From NCBI GenBank assembly GCA_037446355.1, contig JBBIIT010000033.1:1-40583 (forward strand): a DNA stretch of 40,583 nt. The letters are read 5' to 3'. The notes beneath the pieces are model-generated. The model was not told where the DNA came from. It was given only the letters and a program-made list of their open reading frames with translations, and searched no databases. Below are positions 1 through 8,306 of this stretch, piece by piece. The position numbers were made by a program, and so were the translations under genes. The DNA is from Roseiarcus sp037446355 (GTDB lineage Bacteria > Pseudomonadota > Alphaproteobacteria > Rhizobiales > Beijerinckiaceae). Every line of letters begins with the position of its first letter. Position 1 is the first letter of the stretch.

Positions 1-311
1 CCAATGGCGCGAGATCGAACGGTCGTTCGACTTCCGCGTCGGCGGGCGCGAGCGTCGGCCGGCTTGACGCCGCGCGCCTCGTCGCCGCCGCGCTGTCGGT
101 GGTCGCGATCGCGCTTGTGGCCGGCGTCGCGGCGCTCGAAGTCGTCCGGGCGCTCTTCGCCTGTGTTATCGCCGCGGCGGCCGTCTATGGCTTCAGTGCG
201 CTCGCACGGCGGCAAATCGGCGGCCAGACCGGCGACGTGGCGGGCGCCGCGGCGCAGATCGCCGAGATCGCCGTGCTATGCGCTCTTCTCATCGGGGGCC
301 GAGACGCCTAA
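1..311 (+). CDS. cobS: Adenosylcobinamide-GDP ribazoletransferase, C-terminal part
   Basis: This is the 3' end of a gene cut by the left edge; the reading frame is open from base 3 to the TAA at 309-311, about 102 codons. CobS is an inner-membrane enzyme that joins alpha-ribazole to adenosylcobinamide-GDP in the last step of the cobalamin lower-ligand pathway. The visible part begins with a Ser/Ala-rich loop, followed by a hydrophobic helix, the conserved GGQTGDVAGAAAQIAE stretch near residue 80, and a final hydrophobic helix. That stretch is the usual CobS C-terminal signature. The catalytic N-terminal region lies outside the window, so whether the gene is intact cannot be judged. Confidence 0.85.
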   Translation, partial: NGARSNGRSTSASAGASVGRLDAARLVAAALSVVAIALVAGVAALEVVRALFACVIAAAAVYGFSALARRQIGGQTGDVAGAAAQIAEIAVLCALLIGGRDA

Positions 312-320
312 ATCAACGCG

Positions 321-551
321 ATGGACGTTTCGAGCCCTCCCCCCCTGACGCCATGCGTCAAGATCTGCGTCGTCGATCCGTTAAGCGGGCTGTGCATCGG
401 CTGCGGGCGCACGGTGGCGGAAATCTCGCTGTGGCCGGAAATGGGCGACGCCCAAAAACGCGGCGTGATGCGCGAACTGCCCGCGCGCATGGAGGCGGCG
501 CGCTCGCGCTCGGCGCGAGGCGGGCGGCTGCGCCGCCGGCGCGCACCTTAG
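321..551 (+). CDS. DUF1289 family small cysteine protein
   Basis: A 76-residue protein starting 9 bases after cobS. Four cysteines at 12, 16, 25 and 28 (PCVKIC ... GLCIGC) and a following Trp38 are the pattern of DUF1289, small proteins common in alphaproteobacteria and presumed to bind a metal or Fe-S centre. The biochemical role is not established. The tail after residue 60 is Arg-rich and probably disordered. The same-strand order cobS, DUF1289, aspartic protease suggests co-transcription. The family call is firm; the function is open. Confidence 0.85.
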   Translation: MDVSSPPPLTPCVKICVVDPLSGLCIGCGRTVAEISLWPEMGDAQKRGVMRELPARMEAARSRSARGGRLRRRRAP

Positions 552-553
552 CC

Positions 554-1249
554 GTGGCGGCGATCCTTCCCCTCGCCCTTGTCGCGGCGGCGCTGTTCGC
601 AGCGTTGGTCACCCCGGCGGCAACCCCGATCCTCGGTCTCGATCACAGCCAGTTCGCGCGCGCCGCGACGGGGGCGGCGATCGGGCTCTGGCTGATCCTA
701 TTCGGTATTCGGCGCGCCGGCCCCAGCGCGATCGCACGCGCGGTCGGCGGGGCCTTGTTCTGGGCCTCGGCGATGGTCGTACTGACGGGGGTTTACACCT
801 ATCGGTTCGAACTCGCCGATGTCGCCGACCGAATGCTGGCCGAGCTTTCGCCCGAGCCGGCGCAGATCGGCGGCGGCGGCGAGGTGATCGTCAAACGGCG
901 GTTGGGCGGCGAATTCGTCATTCCCGCCCGCGTCAACGAGGCGAACGTCGCATTTTTGTTCGACACTGGCGCTTCGAGCGTGGTGCTGCGCGCCGAAGAT
1001 GCGGCCAAGGCGGGCGTCAAGACAGCGGCGCTCAGCTACGACGTCGACGTGACGACCGCGAACGGGGCGGCGATGGCGGCGGAGGCGCGCGTCGAGCGCA
1101 TCGAAGTCGGCCCGATCGCGCTGCGCAACGTGCGCGTTCTCGTCGCCAAGCCCGGCGCGCTCAACGAAAGCCTTCTCGGCATGACGTTCCTGGAACGGCT
1201 CAAGAGCTATACGGTCGAAGGCGGAAGGCTGATCCTGCGCGGCAAATGA
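554..1249 (+). CDS. Retropepsin-like clan AA aspartic protease (TIGR02281 type)
   Basis: A membrane-anchored single-domain aspartic protease. The N-terminus holds two or three hydrophobic segments (about residues 2-20, 35-50 and 63-80). A soluble domain follows, with the active-site triad D137-T138-G139 in FLFDTGASSVVL and a C-terminal LLGMTFLERL motif, as in the alphaproteobacterial TIGR02281 family. Such proteases act as dimers; the substrate is unknown. I chose the GTG at 554, two bases after the DUF1289 stop, because it gives about 231 residues beginning directly with the first membrane helix. The frame is open further upstream, but that part is Arg-rich and overlaps DUF1289. No good ribosome binding site is visible, so the start is uncertain. 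Confidence 0.75.
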   Translation: MAAILPLALVAAALFAALVTPAATPILGLDHSQFARAATGAAIGLWLILFGIRRAGPSAIARAVGGALFWASAMVVLTGVYTYRFELADVADRMLAELSPEPAQIGGGGEVIVKRRLGGEFVIPARVNEANVAFLFDTGASSVVLRAEDAAKAGVKTAALSYDVDVTTANGAAMAAEARVERIEVGPIALRNVRVLVAKPGALNESLLGMTFLERLKSYTVEGGRLILRGK

Positions 1250-1253
1250 GCGC

Positions 1254-2258
1254 TCAGACCGCCTCGGCAAGCTCCAAGCGCCCGACCCTGCCGGCCGCGT
1301 CGCGCAACACTTCGAGCCCGGCGCCGCGTTGCGGTCCGCGCGTCGCCAGCACCTGCCGATAAAGCCGTGCACCCGGCCGCCCGGCGAACAGTCCGAGCAG
1401 GTGGCGCGTCATGTCGTGCAGGCGAGTCCCGCGTTCCAGTTCGCGCGCGACATAGGGCTCGAAGGCTCGCAAGGCTTCGAACGGATCGGCGAAAGGCGCC
1501 GGCGCGCCGAAAAGTTCCTCATCGACGCGCAGCAGCAGTTCGGGGTTCTGATAGGCGGCGCGCCCTAACATGACCCCGTCGACGAAATCGAGCTCGGCTT
1601 TCGTGGTTTCCAGATCGACGACGCCGCCATTGAGGGCGATCGGCAATTCGGGATGTGCGGCTTTTAGATCATGCACGATGGCGTAATCCAGAGGCGGGAT
1701 CGTGCGGTTGTCCTTAGGGCTGAGCCCGTCGAGCCAAGCCTTGCGGGCATGGACGACGACGCCCGCAGCGCCCGCTGCTCTTACGGCGGCGACGAACGCG
1801 AACAGCGCCTCGCGCGGCTCCTGATCATCGACGCCGATGCGGCATTTGACTGTGACAGGAATGTCCACGGCCGCCCGCATCGCCGCGACGCCCTCGGCGA
1901 CGAGAGCGGGCTCGCGCATGAGACAAGCGCCGAAACGGCCACTTTGCACACGATCGGACGGGCAGCCGCAGTTGAGGTTGATTTCGTCGTAGCCGAAGTC
2001 CGCGCCAATGCGCGCCGCCTCGGCGAGGCGCTTGGGCTCCGCGCCGCCGAGTTGCAACGCGACCGGGCTTTCGGAAGGGTCGAAACCCAGAAGCCGCTCG
2101 CGCGGCCCGAACACGACCGCATCCGCCGTCACCATCTCGGTGTAGAGCCGGGCGCGGCGCGTCATCAGGCGGTGGAAGAATCGGCAATGCCGGTCCGTCC
2201 AATCCATCATCGGGGCGACGCTGAAGCGCCAGCCAGGGAGTGCGTCGAGCGGTTGCAT
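1254..2258 (-). CDS. dusA: tRNA-dihydrouridine synthase A
   Basis: A flavin-dependent enzyme that reduces uridines in the tRNA D-loop using NADPH. The protein has 334 residues, a normal length. Near the start is the FMN-binding segment SVAPMMDWTD (13-22). The catalytic cysteine is C99 in LNCGCPSDRV, followed by the DusA-type QSGRFGACLM. Later motifs are PVTVKCRIGVDD and the GVMLGRAAYQNP phosphate-binding loop. The 4-base gap to the convergent protease gene leaves no room for a separate terminator. The ATG lies 81 bases downstream of gmk on the same strand; no clear ribosome binding site is seen. Confidence 0.95.
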   Translation of the reverse strand: MQPLDALPGWRFSVAPMMDWTDRHCRFFHRLMTRRARLYTEMVTADAVVFGPRERLLGFDPSESPVALQLGGAEPKRLAEAARIGADFGYDEINLNCGCPSDRVQSGRFGACLMREPALVAEGVAAMRAAVDIPVTVKCRIGVDDQEPREALFAFVAAVRAAGAAGVVVHARKAWLDGLSPKDNRTIPPLDYAIVHDLKAAHPELPIALNGGVVDLETTKAELDFVDGVMLGRAAYQNPELLLRVDEELFGAPAPFADPFEALRAFEPYVARELERGTRLHDMTRHLLGLFAGRPGARLYRQVLATRGPQRGAGLEVLRDAAGRVGRLELAEAV

Positions 2259-2339
2259 GGCCCAATTCTTGAACAGCGGCGCTTACTTACGCGCAGAGCG
2301 GCCGCGTTTCAACGTTGGGGGACGCCGCTCCGCAGCGCG

Positions 2340-2987
2340 TCAATCATCCGCCAGCAGCGCCGCGACGAAGCTCTCGACGCCTTCGGCGACGCGGGCGCCG
2401 CGCGCGCGTTCGGCCTCGACGATGGCGACGACTTGGCGATAGGCGCGATTGAGATCATCGTTGACGACGACATAGTCGTAGAGACGCCAGCGCTCGATCT
2501 CGCGCTTGGCGGCCTCCAATCTCTGGCCGATGGTGGCGGCGCTGTCTTCGGCCCGGCGCTCCAGCCGTCCGCGCAGTTCCGCCATCGACGGCGGCAGGAT
2601 GAAGACGCTGACGACATCGGCGCCGAGCGCCTCGCGCACCTGGCGTGCGCCCTGCCAGTCGATGTCGAACAGGATGTCGCGCCCCTGCGCGAGCACCGCC
2701 TCGACCGGCTTTCGCGGCGTGCCGTAGCCGTTGCCGTGGACTTCCGCCGATTCCAGCAAGTCGCCGCCCGCTTTCATCAGGTCATATTGGTGACGGTCGA
2801 TGAAGTGGTAATGCACGCCGTCCGCCTCGGAGGAGCGGCGCGGTCGGGTCGTAACGGAAATCGACAGCGCGAGATCGAGCGCCTTGTCTTGCAACAACAT
2901 GCGCGTCAGCGTCGTCTTGCCCGCGCCCGACGGCGAGGACAGGATCAGAATCATGCCGCGGCGGCGAAGGGGCAAGGCCGGACTCAC
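2340..2987 (-). CDS. gmk: Guanylate kinase
   Basis: Catalyses GMP + ATP to GDP + ADP. The P-loop SSPSGAGKTTL lies at residues 17-27, followed by SVTTRPRRSSEADGVHYHF, which carries the GMP-binding Arg/Tyr residues, and the DIDWQGARQV segment of the core. Length is 215 residues. The first start codon is a GTG whose last bases overlap the yicC stop (GTGA), implying translational coupling. An internal ATG at residue 12 would also give a complete kinase. The yicC-gmk pair is a conserved arrangement in alphaproteobacteria. Confidence 0.95.
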   Translation of the reverse strand: MSPALPLRRRGMILILSSPSGAGKTTLTRMLLQDKALDLALSISVTTRPRRSSEADGVHYHFIDRHQYDLMKAGGDLLESAEVHGNGYGTPRKPVEAVLAQGRDILFDIDWQGARQVREALGADVVSVFILPPSMAELRGRLERRAEDSAATIGQRLEAAKREIERWRLYDYVVVNDDLNRAYRQVVAIVEAERARGARVAEGVESFVAALLADD

Positions 2988-3871
2988 TCGATGTTCTGCA
3001 CTTGCTCGCGCAATTGCTCGATTTGCGCGCGCAGTTCAAGCCCCTGCTGCGTCAACGAGGCGTCATTCGCCTTGGCGCAAAGCGTATTCGCTTCGCGGCC
3101 GAACTCCTGAGCGAGGAAATCGAGCCGTCGTCCGACCGGTCCGCCCTCGGCGAGCAGCGCCCGCGCAGCCGCGACATGGGCCTTGAGGCGATCGAGCTCC
3201 TCGCGGATGTCGGCCTTGGCGGCCAGAAGGATCGCCTCCTGGTGCAGGCGGTTCTCGTCGAACCCGCGCGCGGCGCCCATGAGCGTCGCCACGCTCTGCG
3301 CGAGCCGCTGGCGCACCGCCTCGGGCTTGCGGCCGGGGTTCTCGTCGGCCGCCTGGGTCAGCATGGCGATGGCGTCGATGCGCTCGCTCAGAACCTGTTG
3401 CAGCGCCCTGCCCTCGGCCCGGCGGTTTTCGATCAGCGCGGCCACGGCGATATCGAGACTCCCGAGCACAGCGGCGCAGACCGCCGCCATCTCCGCCTCC
3501 CCATCCGTGCTTTCGACGATCTCGACGACCCCGCGCACCGCCAGCACGCCGTCGAGCGTCGGCGGCGCGAGGCCGAATTTCTCCGCCGCCGTGCGCGCGG
3601 CGGCCGCGATCTCGCCCATCAGCGCCGCGTCGATGCGCGCTTCGCCGCGCGCGGCTTCGCGCTGCGCGTTGATGGTCGCGAAACAGGTTCCGCGCGCCAG
3701 CGCCTTGGCGATGCGCGCCTTCGCTTCCGCCTCGATGCGCTCGAACGCGGGCGGCAGGCGCAGGCGCAGGTCGAGCCCCTTGGCGTTGACGCATTTGAGT
3801 TCGACCGTCCAGCGCCAGGCGCCGTGCGAGCCCGCGGCGCGGGCGAAACCGGTCATGCTGGCGAAGGTCAT
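2984..3871 (-). CDS. yicC: YicC family endoribonuclease
   Basis: A 295-residue member of the YicC/YloC family. It opens with the conserved MTFASMTGFARA and ends with the DUF1732 helical region, including RLDFLAQEFGREANTLCAKAND. E. coli YicC is reported to be an endoribonuclease that affects sRNA stability; that function is assigned here by homology. The ribosome binding site AGGAG lies 4-5 bases before the ATG. The stop overlaps the gmk GTG. In many Rhizobiales mltG lies just upstream; here the upstream 440 bases carry no recognisable gene. Confidence 0.93.
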   Translation of the reverse strand: MTFASMTGFARAAGSHGAWRWTVELKCVNAKGLDLRLRLPPAFERIEAEAKARIAKALARGTCFATINAQREAARGEARIDAALMGEIAAAARTAAEKFGLAPPTLDGVLAVRGVVEIVESTDGEAEMAAVCAAVLGSLDIAVAALIENRRAEGRALQQVLSERIDAIAMLTQAADENPGRKPEAVRQRLAQSVATLMGAARGFDENRLHQEAILLAAKADIREELDRLKAHVAAARALLAEGGPVGRRLDFLAQEFGREANTLCAKANDASLTQQGLELRAQIEQLREQVQNIE

Positions 3872-4310
3872 AGAACTCCTGATCGAATCTTGCCGGGCGC
3901 CTTTCTAGCATCATTCGCCGCACGGCGGGCCACCCCGGCCGCCGCCGCGCATGGCGCGCGAGCCGACAGGCGATCGCATCCGCGCGCGCTTTTGCCGCCT
4001 AAGCGCGGACAGGCGTTTGGGCAATGTTAAGCGGTTTTGGTTGCGTGGCCCCGTGATCCGGCAACATATCCCGGACCCCCCGCAAACGCCGAAATCACCC
4101 ATTCGGGAACGACGTGGCGAGCAAGGCGAGCCATTGCTCACCCCCAAGCGCGCACTCCATCGAAAGCCGATGATAGGCACTGTCGCCGAAATCCCGGAAT
4201 CCCCCGGCTTCCGTGTCCCGCGCCCGGGAAACCACACGCCATATTCGGGCGCCGATAGGACACGCGCTAATCGTCCTTCAGCGCGCCGCGCGCGATCGAG
4301 AGCATTGGCT
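3872..4310. other. Intergenic stretch without a recognisable gene
   Basis: About 440 bases between yicC and the glycine-rich protein gene. Open frames exist on both strands but none looks like a known family, and all are Arg/Pro-rich as expected for shadow frames. The yicC promoter must lie here. A short inverted repeat, GAGCAA at 4119-4124 and TTGCTC at 4134-4139, could form a hairpin near the 3' side of the downstream gene. I see no tRNA, terminator with a T tract, or transposon end. Confidence 0.5.
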
Positions 4311-4946
4311 TCACAACCCGTCCGCGCGTTCGAGCGAAGCGGACGCCAGTTGCAATGTGCCGGCGACAAATTCTCCGCCGCGCGCCTGCAGCCGCAAGGC
4401 TTCGGGATTGTCGGCGCGGATCAGTTCGATTTCCTTGTGAACGCGCGCGACCGCCTCGTTGAGTATGTTCACGGCCTCGCGCCTTCCGCGCGCGACGCGG
4501 ACACGGCGAGCGGCGTTGGAAACGATGCTCGGCAAATTGCGCAGTTGCGGCGGAAGCCGGGGAGCGACGAGCGCCAAGGCGACGGCATAGCGATCCAGGA
4601 CGTCCGCGATGCAATCCTGCGTGGCGCATTGGCATTGCGAGATACGAGCGCGCGTGGCGCGCGAAATGGCTTTCACCCCGTCGCCCGCGTCGTTGTAGAC
4701 GGTCGGATCGGGGAGCGACCATTCGCTACAGGAGGAAGATGAATCCCCGTTAAACAACGGTGCATCGTGGCCGCCGGTGCCGCCGTTTCCGCCCGTGCCG
4801 CCATTTCCGCCCGCCGGGCCATTTCCGCCCGTGCCCGCCGCGGCGCCAGTCGCACTCGCGGCGCTGGCCTGCTGCGCGCAGAGAGCTATCACCGCCGCCA
4901 TCGCGAGAGAGCGACTGAAACAATTGCGTCGAATGGAAATGGCCAC
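4311..4946 (-). CDS. Secreted glycine-rich protein of unknown function
   Basis: I do not recognise the family. The predicted product is 211 residues. A signal peptide (Arg pair near 6-7, hydrophobic core 14-23, AQQASA cleavage region near 24-29) is followed by a low-complexity segment at 34-59 built from GGN and GGT units (GGNGGTGGNGGTGG). Then come four cysteines (73, 105, 107, 112) and a helical C-terminal half rich in Arg, Glu and Leu. I chose the GTG at 4946 because AAAAGGA lies 8 bases upstream and the signal peptide then sits at the N-terminus; the frame is open for 21 more codons upstream. It is probably exported. The Gly-rich stretch may be a flexible linker or surface spacer. Confidence 0.6.
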   Translation of the reverse strand: MAISIRRNCFSRSLAMAAVIALCAQQASAASATGAAAGTGGNGPAGGNGGTGGNGGTGGHDAPLFNGDSSSSCSEWSLPDPTVYNDAGDGVKAISRATRARISQCQCATQDCIADVLDRYAVALALVAPRLPPQLRNLPSIVSNAARRVRVARGRREAVNILNEAVARVHKEIELIRADNPEALRLQARGGEFVAGTLQLASASLERADGL

Positions 4947-5000
4947 GTCCGTGATCCTTTTGTCCGCCGCGCGACGGAGGGTTACGGGGGGTACGGCGAC

Positions 5001-5006
5001 ATCATA
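5001..5006 (-). promoter_or_regulatory. Possible -10 element for the glycine-rich protein gene
   Basis: On the minus strand the hexamer TATGAT lies about 55 bases upstream of the GTG at 4946. The expected -35 position has no good match (about CTGCGC), so this is a weak prediction based on a single element. Confidence 0.2.
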
Positions 5007-5071
5007 CACAATTCCGTAGCTCCGCGCAGCGCTTTGCGCGGGCGCTGGTTCAGATCGAAGATTGGAGAATT

Positions 5072-5137
5072 ATGTATCACGTCCTCATAAATGATACTTG
5101 GGCGAACGGTCGCGCAGTGTCGACATTGTCGATACAT
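5072..5137. repeat. Cluster of GTATC/GATAC inverted repeats
   Basis: ATGTATC at 5072-5078 is matched by its exact reverse complement GATACAT at 5131-5137. A third related copy, ATGATAC, lies at 5091-5097, giving an inner GTATCA/TGATAC pair 12 bases apart. The block is relatively AT-rich for this genome and ends four bases before the permease pseudogene. It could be an operator array for the glycine-rich protein gene or the scar of a recombination event. Confidence 0.35.
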
Positions 5138-5140
5138 CGC

Positions 5141-5488
5141 TCAATCCAGCGTTTCGCGGTAAACCGTCGCCGCGAAGGCGACTATCGGCGCCGTGAACAG
5201 CGCGATCGGCCACATGTCCGGCGCCATCTCGGGCCAGCCGCTGCCCTTCAGGAGCAGACCGCGCACGATGCGGATCGCGTCGCCGGCAACAGATCGTCGA
5301 CCCGTTGCGCCCAGACCGGCATCCCGCGAAACGGGAACATGAATCCGGAAAGAATGAAAGACGGCATCAGCGTGAAATGCGCGAGCCGCACCGCCTGCAT
5401 CCGGTTGGAGGCGACGGTCGAAAACGCGACGCCGAGCGCGAGATTGCTGGCTTTGAAGAGGCCGAGCGCGCCGAGCAGCAGCGGAATC
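5141..5488 (-). pseudogene. Truncated, frameshifted copy of the ABC permease 3' end
   Basis: This 348-bp block matches 8307-8658, the last third of the intact permease gene, base for base apart from roughly 26 substitutions and one 4-base deletion (my hand alignment, about 92% identity). It encodes the C-terminal membrane segments (PLLLGALGLF, MPSFILSGFMFPFRG, then IVRGLLLKG and the VYRETLD end). The 4-base loss near 5275-5280 splits the frame between LLPAT and IRIVRG. The homology starts exactly at the stop codon and ends at GCGGAATC (5481-5488). There is no start, no N-terminal domain and no intact frame, so it is non-functional debris of a duplication. Confidence 0.9.
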
Positions 5489-5554
5489 CCCTGGGACTCC
5501 CCGCGGTTGACGCGAGTCAATTCGGGTCGCCGTCAAATGAGTGAGTCTTTATAA

Positions 5555-6172
5555 ATGGAACAAGGCGCGGGAGCGATTGAAGGCTTCTTTCCGGCGACGG
5601 CGATGCCAGATGTCGACTGGTGGAGTGCTCTCTGGCCCGAACCCTCGCAGGTAGTCGCCAAGCTGGGCGTCGAGCCCGGCGTGGACGTCGTCGACCTGTG
5701 TTGTGGCGACGGGCTTTTCACTGCGGCGCTTGCGAGCGTCGCCCGGCGAGTGTTCGCCATCGACATCGATCCGCGGATGTTGGACGTGGCGCGGGCGAGG
5801 GTTGGCGCGGTCGGTGCGGCCAACTGCGTTTTTGTAGAGGGCGACGCGTATGCGATCGCCGCGCTCGCGCCGTGGCCGGCGGACTTGGTTCTCATCGCGA
5901 ACACGTTCCACGGCGTGCCCGACAAAGAACGCCTCGGCCACGCGGCGGCGGCGGCTTTGAAGCCGAACGGCCGTTTCGTCGTGGTCAACTGGCGCCGCCG
6001 CCCACGAGAGGAGACGCTGGTCCTCGGCCAGCCGCGGGGCCCGAAGACCGAGATGCGCATGGAACCGCAGGACGTAGCCATGGCGGTCGAGCGATCCGGG
6101 CTGAAGCTCGAACGCGTGGTCGAATTGCCGCCCTACCACTACGGCGCGATCCTGCGAAAACCGGCTGCATGA
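5555..6172 (+). CDS. Class I SAM-dependent methyltransferase
   Basis: A 205-residue protein with a Rossmann methyltransferase core. Motif I is VVDLCCGDGLFT (45-56), the acidic loop is FAIDIDPRMLD (about 67-77), motif II is WPADLVLIANTFHGV, and the post-motif segment is LKPNGRFVVVNW. The double Cys inside motif I is often seen in small uncharacterised methyltransferases. The substrate cannot be told. It stands alone on the plus strand between the permease pseudogene and the convergent cyclase gene. The ATG has no clear ribosome binding site, so the exact start is less certain than the fold. Confidence 0.8.
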   Translation: MEQGAGAIEGFFPATAMPDVDWWSALWPEPSQVVAKLGVEPGVDVVDLCCGDGLFTAALASVARRVFAIDIDPRMLDVARARVGAVGAANCVFVEGDAYAIAALAPWPADLVLIANTFHGVPDKERLGHAAAAALKPNGRFVVVNWRRRPREETLVLGQPRGPKTEMRMEPQDVAMAVERSGLKLERVVELPPYHYGAILRKPAA

Positions 6173-6414
6173 TTGTCCCGGCGACGCTGGGCCTAAATGG
6201 CGCTAGCGAGGACGCCAATGCCGGCCCAAAGCCGCGCAGGGCGCTCGAAACTCCGCCGCATGAATCACCGTCGCCCAAATCCGCCCCTCGCGCGCAAACT
6301 CGCAAGAGCTTGATCGCATCGCCTTTGTTTTGAATTGGACTCCGAGGAGAGGCGCCGCCGCTCAATGGTCGCTTGGGCTGTCGCCTGCGCGAACGGGGTT
6401 GCAGGAAACCCAAA

Positions 6415-8187
6415 TCAATCGACGGGCAGGCCGGCCAATCTGAGCCCTTGCGCGATGCGTTCGAGGTCCGCCGGGTTACGGAAAGGCTGGCGTCCGAAAT
6501 GGCCGGAGAGGCTGTATTTTGTATTGATCGCCATCAGCTCGCCCCAGACCCGGCGCGCCTCGTCGTATTCGCCGAGATGGCCGAGCGCCGAAGCGAGCCC
6601 GGCGCGCGAGAAATCGGTCCCCGGCGAAAGATTGATGCGTTGTCGGAACATCGCCGCGGCGGTCTCGTATTTGCCCGCGACCAGATAAGCGACGCCGAGA
6701 AAATGCAGATATTGTTTGGCCCAGGCGGGATCGAGCCGCATCGCCTGTTCGATCAGCGGCACCGCCGCCAACGGCTCGCCCGTATAGGTGTGAATCGAGG
6801 CCAGACTGTTGTAACCGAGCGCGAAATTCGGATTGAGCTTGATCGCCTTCTCGGCGGCGGCGCACGCGGCGTCGAGATCGTGCTCGTAGAGCCTGGCGAG
6901 GAACAAGGACAACTGCGCGAGCGGCTCGTTGGGATCCTTCTCGGCCGCGATCTCGGCGTTTTGCGCGCCGAGCGAAAGCGCGCGCGCGCGATCGGAGGTC
7001 CAGCCGTTCATATGGTCGAACACGTAGGCCCAGGCGAGACAGGCATAGGCTTGCGAGTAATTCGGATCGAGGCGGATCGCCTGATCAAACTCGGCGACGG
7101 CCTTCTGGAATTTTTCGAGCGATTTCGGCTCGCCGTAAATGAACTCCCGGCCGCGAAGAAAAAAGTCGTAGGCTTCGAGGTTTGACGTTCCGCCGTCGGT
7201 GAGCCGTGAGCGCTCATCGGGCGTCAGCGTCACCTTCAATGCCGCGACAATCTGTCGGGTCACTTCGTCTTGAAGCTCAAAAAGGTCGGCGGCGTCGCGA
7301 TCGTAACGTTCCGCCCACATCTGCGCGCCGGTCTGCGCATCGACGAGTTGGGCGGTGATTCGCAGGCGCTGGCCGGCGCGGCGCACCGAACCTTCGAGCA
7401 CGCGGAGCACCCCGAGATCGCGGCCGACGGCTCGAGCGTCGACCGCGCGCCCTTTATACGTGAAGCTCGAGTTGCGCGAGATCACCGTCAGCCCGCCAAG
7501 CTTGGACAGATCGGTAATGATGTCCTCGCTGATGCCGTCGGAAAAATATTCCTGTTTCGGATCGTCGCTCGCATTGACGAAGGGCAGCACCGCGATCGAC
7601 GGCTTCTGGGGAACCTGCCCAACGCTCGCAGCCGCCGGCGCCCTTGCGCCGACCTCAGCGCTCGGCTCGTCAAGCGCGATCGCGTAAACGCGGATTGGCG
7701 CGATGTTCTTCAGGCTTTTCTCGCCGATGTCCTCGAAGTGGGCGTCGACTTTGCCTCGGACTTGCCGGTAGGCGTCTTCCGAGAGGGCGACGCCATTGGG
7801 TCTCGCCTGACCTTCGAGGCGCGCGGCGATGTTGACGCCATCGCCCATGAGATCGCCATCGTCTTCTTCGACCACGTCGCCGACATGAACTCCAATGCGG
7901 AACTCGATTCGGCGTTCTCCCGCCACGCCCTCATTGCGTTCGATCATGCTCCGTTGAATCTCGATCGCGCACCGCACTGCGTCCACCGCGCTTCGGAACT
8001 CGACGATCGCCCCGTCGCCGGTGCGCTTGACGACGCGTCCATTGTGAACCTCGATGGACGGATCGAGCAGATCGCTGCGCAGCGCGCGCAGGCGCGCCAG
8101 CGTGCGCTCCTCGTCGATGTTGGCGAGGCGGCTGAACCCAACCACGTCCGCAGCCAGAATCGCGGCGAGCTTTCGACTTTCGGCCAT
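6415..8187 (-). CDS. Class III adenylate/guanylate cyclase with TolB-like and TPR domains
   Basis: A 590-residue signalling protein. Residues 5-185 form a class III nucleotide cyclase domain. The metal-binding aspartates are D14 (LAADVVGFSR) and D58 (RTGDGAIVEF), followed by RIGVHVGDV and GDGVNIAARLEG. A TolB/FlgO-like domain follows from about 218 (KPSIAVLPFVN ... VLEGSVRRAGQRLRITAQLVDA) to about 335. The rest is TPR helices with repeated NPN/LDP turns. This architecture is expanded in Bradyrhizobium and related bacteria and is presumed to make cAMP, with the TPR part sensing or docking a partner. No membrane helix is seen. The ATG at 8187 has a strong GGGAGG ribosome binding site; the frame is open upstream, but that part overlaps the permease gene. 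Confidence 0.9.
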   Translation of the reverse strand: MAESRKLAAILAADVVGFSRLANIDEERTLARLRALRSDLLDPSIEVHNGRVVKRTGDGAIVEFRSAVDAVRCAIEIQRSMIERNEGVAGERRIEFRIGVHVGDVVEEDDGDLMGDGVNIAARLEGQARPNGVALSEDAYRQVRGKVDAHFEDIGEKSLKNIAPIRVYAIALDEPSAEVGARAPAAASVGQVPQKPSIAVLPFVNASDDPKQEYFSDGISEDIITDLSKLGGLTVISRNSSFTYKGRAVDARAVGRDLGVLRVLEGSVRRAGQRLRITAQLVDAQTGAQMWAERYDRDAADLFELQDEVTRQIVAALKVTLTPDERSRLTDGGTSNLEAYDFFLRGREFIYGEPKSLEKFQKAVAEFDQAIRLDPNYSQAYACLAWAYVFDHMNGWTSDRARALSLGAQNAEIAAEKDPNEPLAQLSLFLARLYEHDLDAACAAAEKAIKLNPNFALGYNSLASIHTYTGEPLAAVPLIEQAMRLDPAWAKQYLHFLGVAYLVAGKYETAAAMFRQRINLSPGTDFSRAGLASALGHLGEYDEARRVWGELMAINTKYSLSGHFGRQPFRNPADLERIAQGLRLAGLPVD

Positions 8188-8306
8188 CCCGCCCTCCCGA
8201 GGCGAACGATACCATAGCCAGCTCGCGCGAACAGCCGAATCTCGCTTTAGCCAGGAGAACGGGGTTGTTCGGGGGACGAATACAGCGATCGACCGGGCGC
8301 GCCCCG

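Noticed and set aside
1671..4030. Two long plus-strand open frames opposite dusA, gmk and yicC
   Set aside because: Both are Arg/Ala/His-rich shadows of three well-conserved genes, with no domain motifs.
4037..4258. A small plus-strand gene in the gap after yicC
   Set aside because: Pro/Arg-rich translation, no ribosome binding site and no similarity I recognise.
5141..5536. A second functional permease gene
   Set aside because: The copy lacks the first two thirds of the protein and has a 4-bp deletion that breaks the frame.
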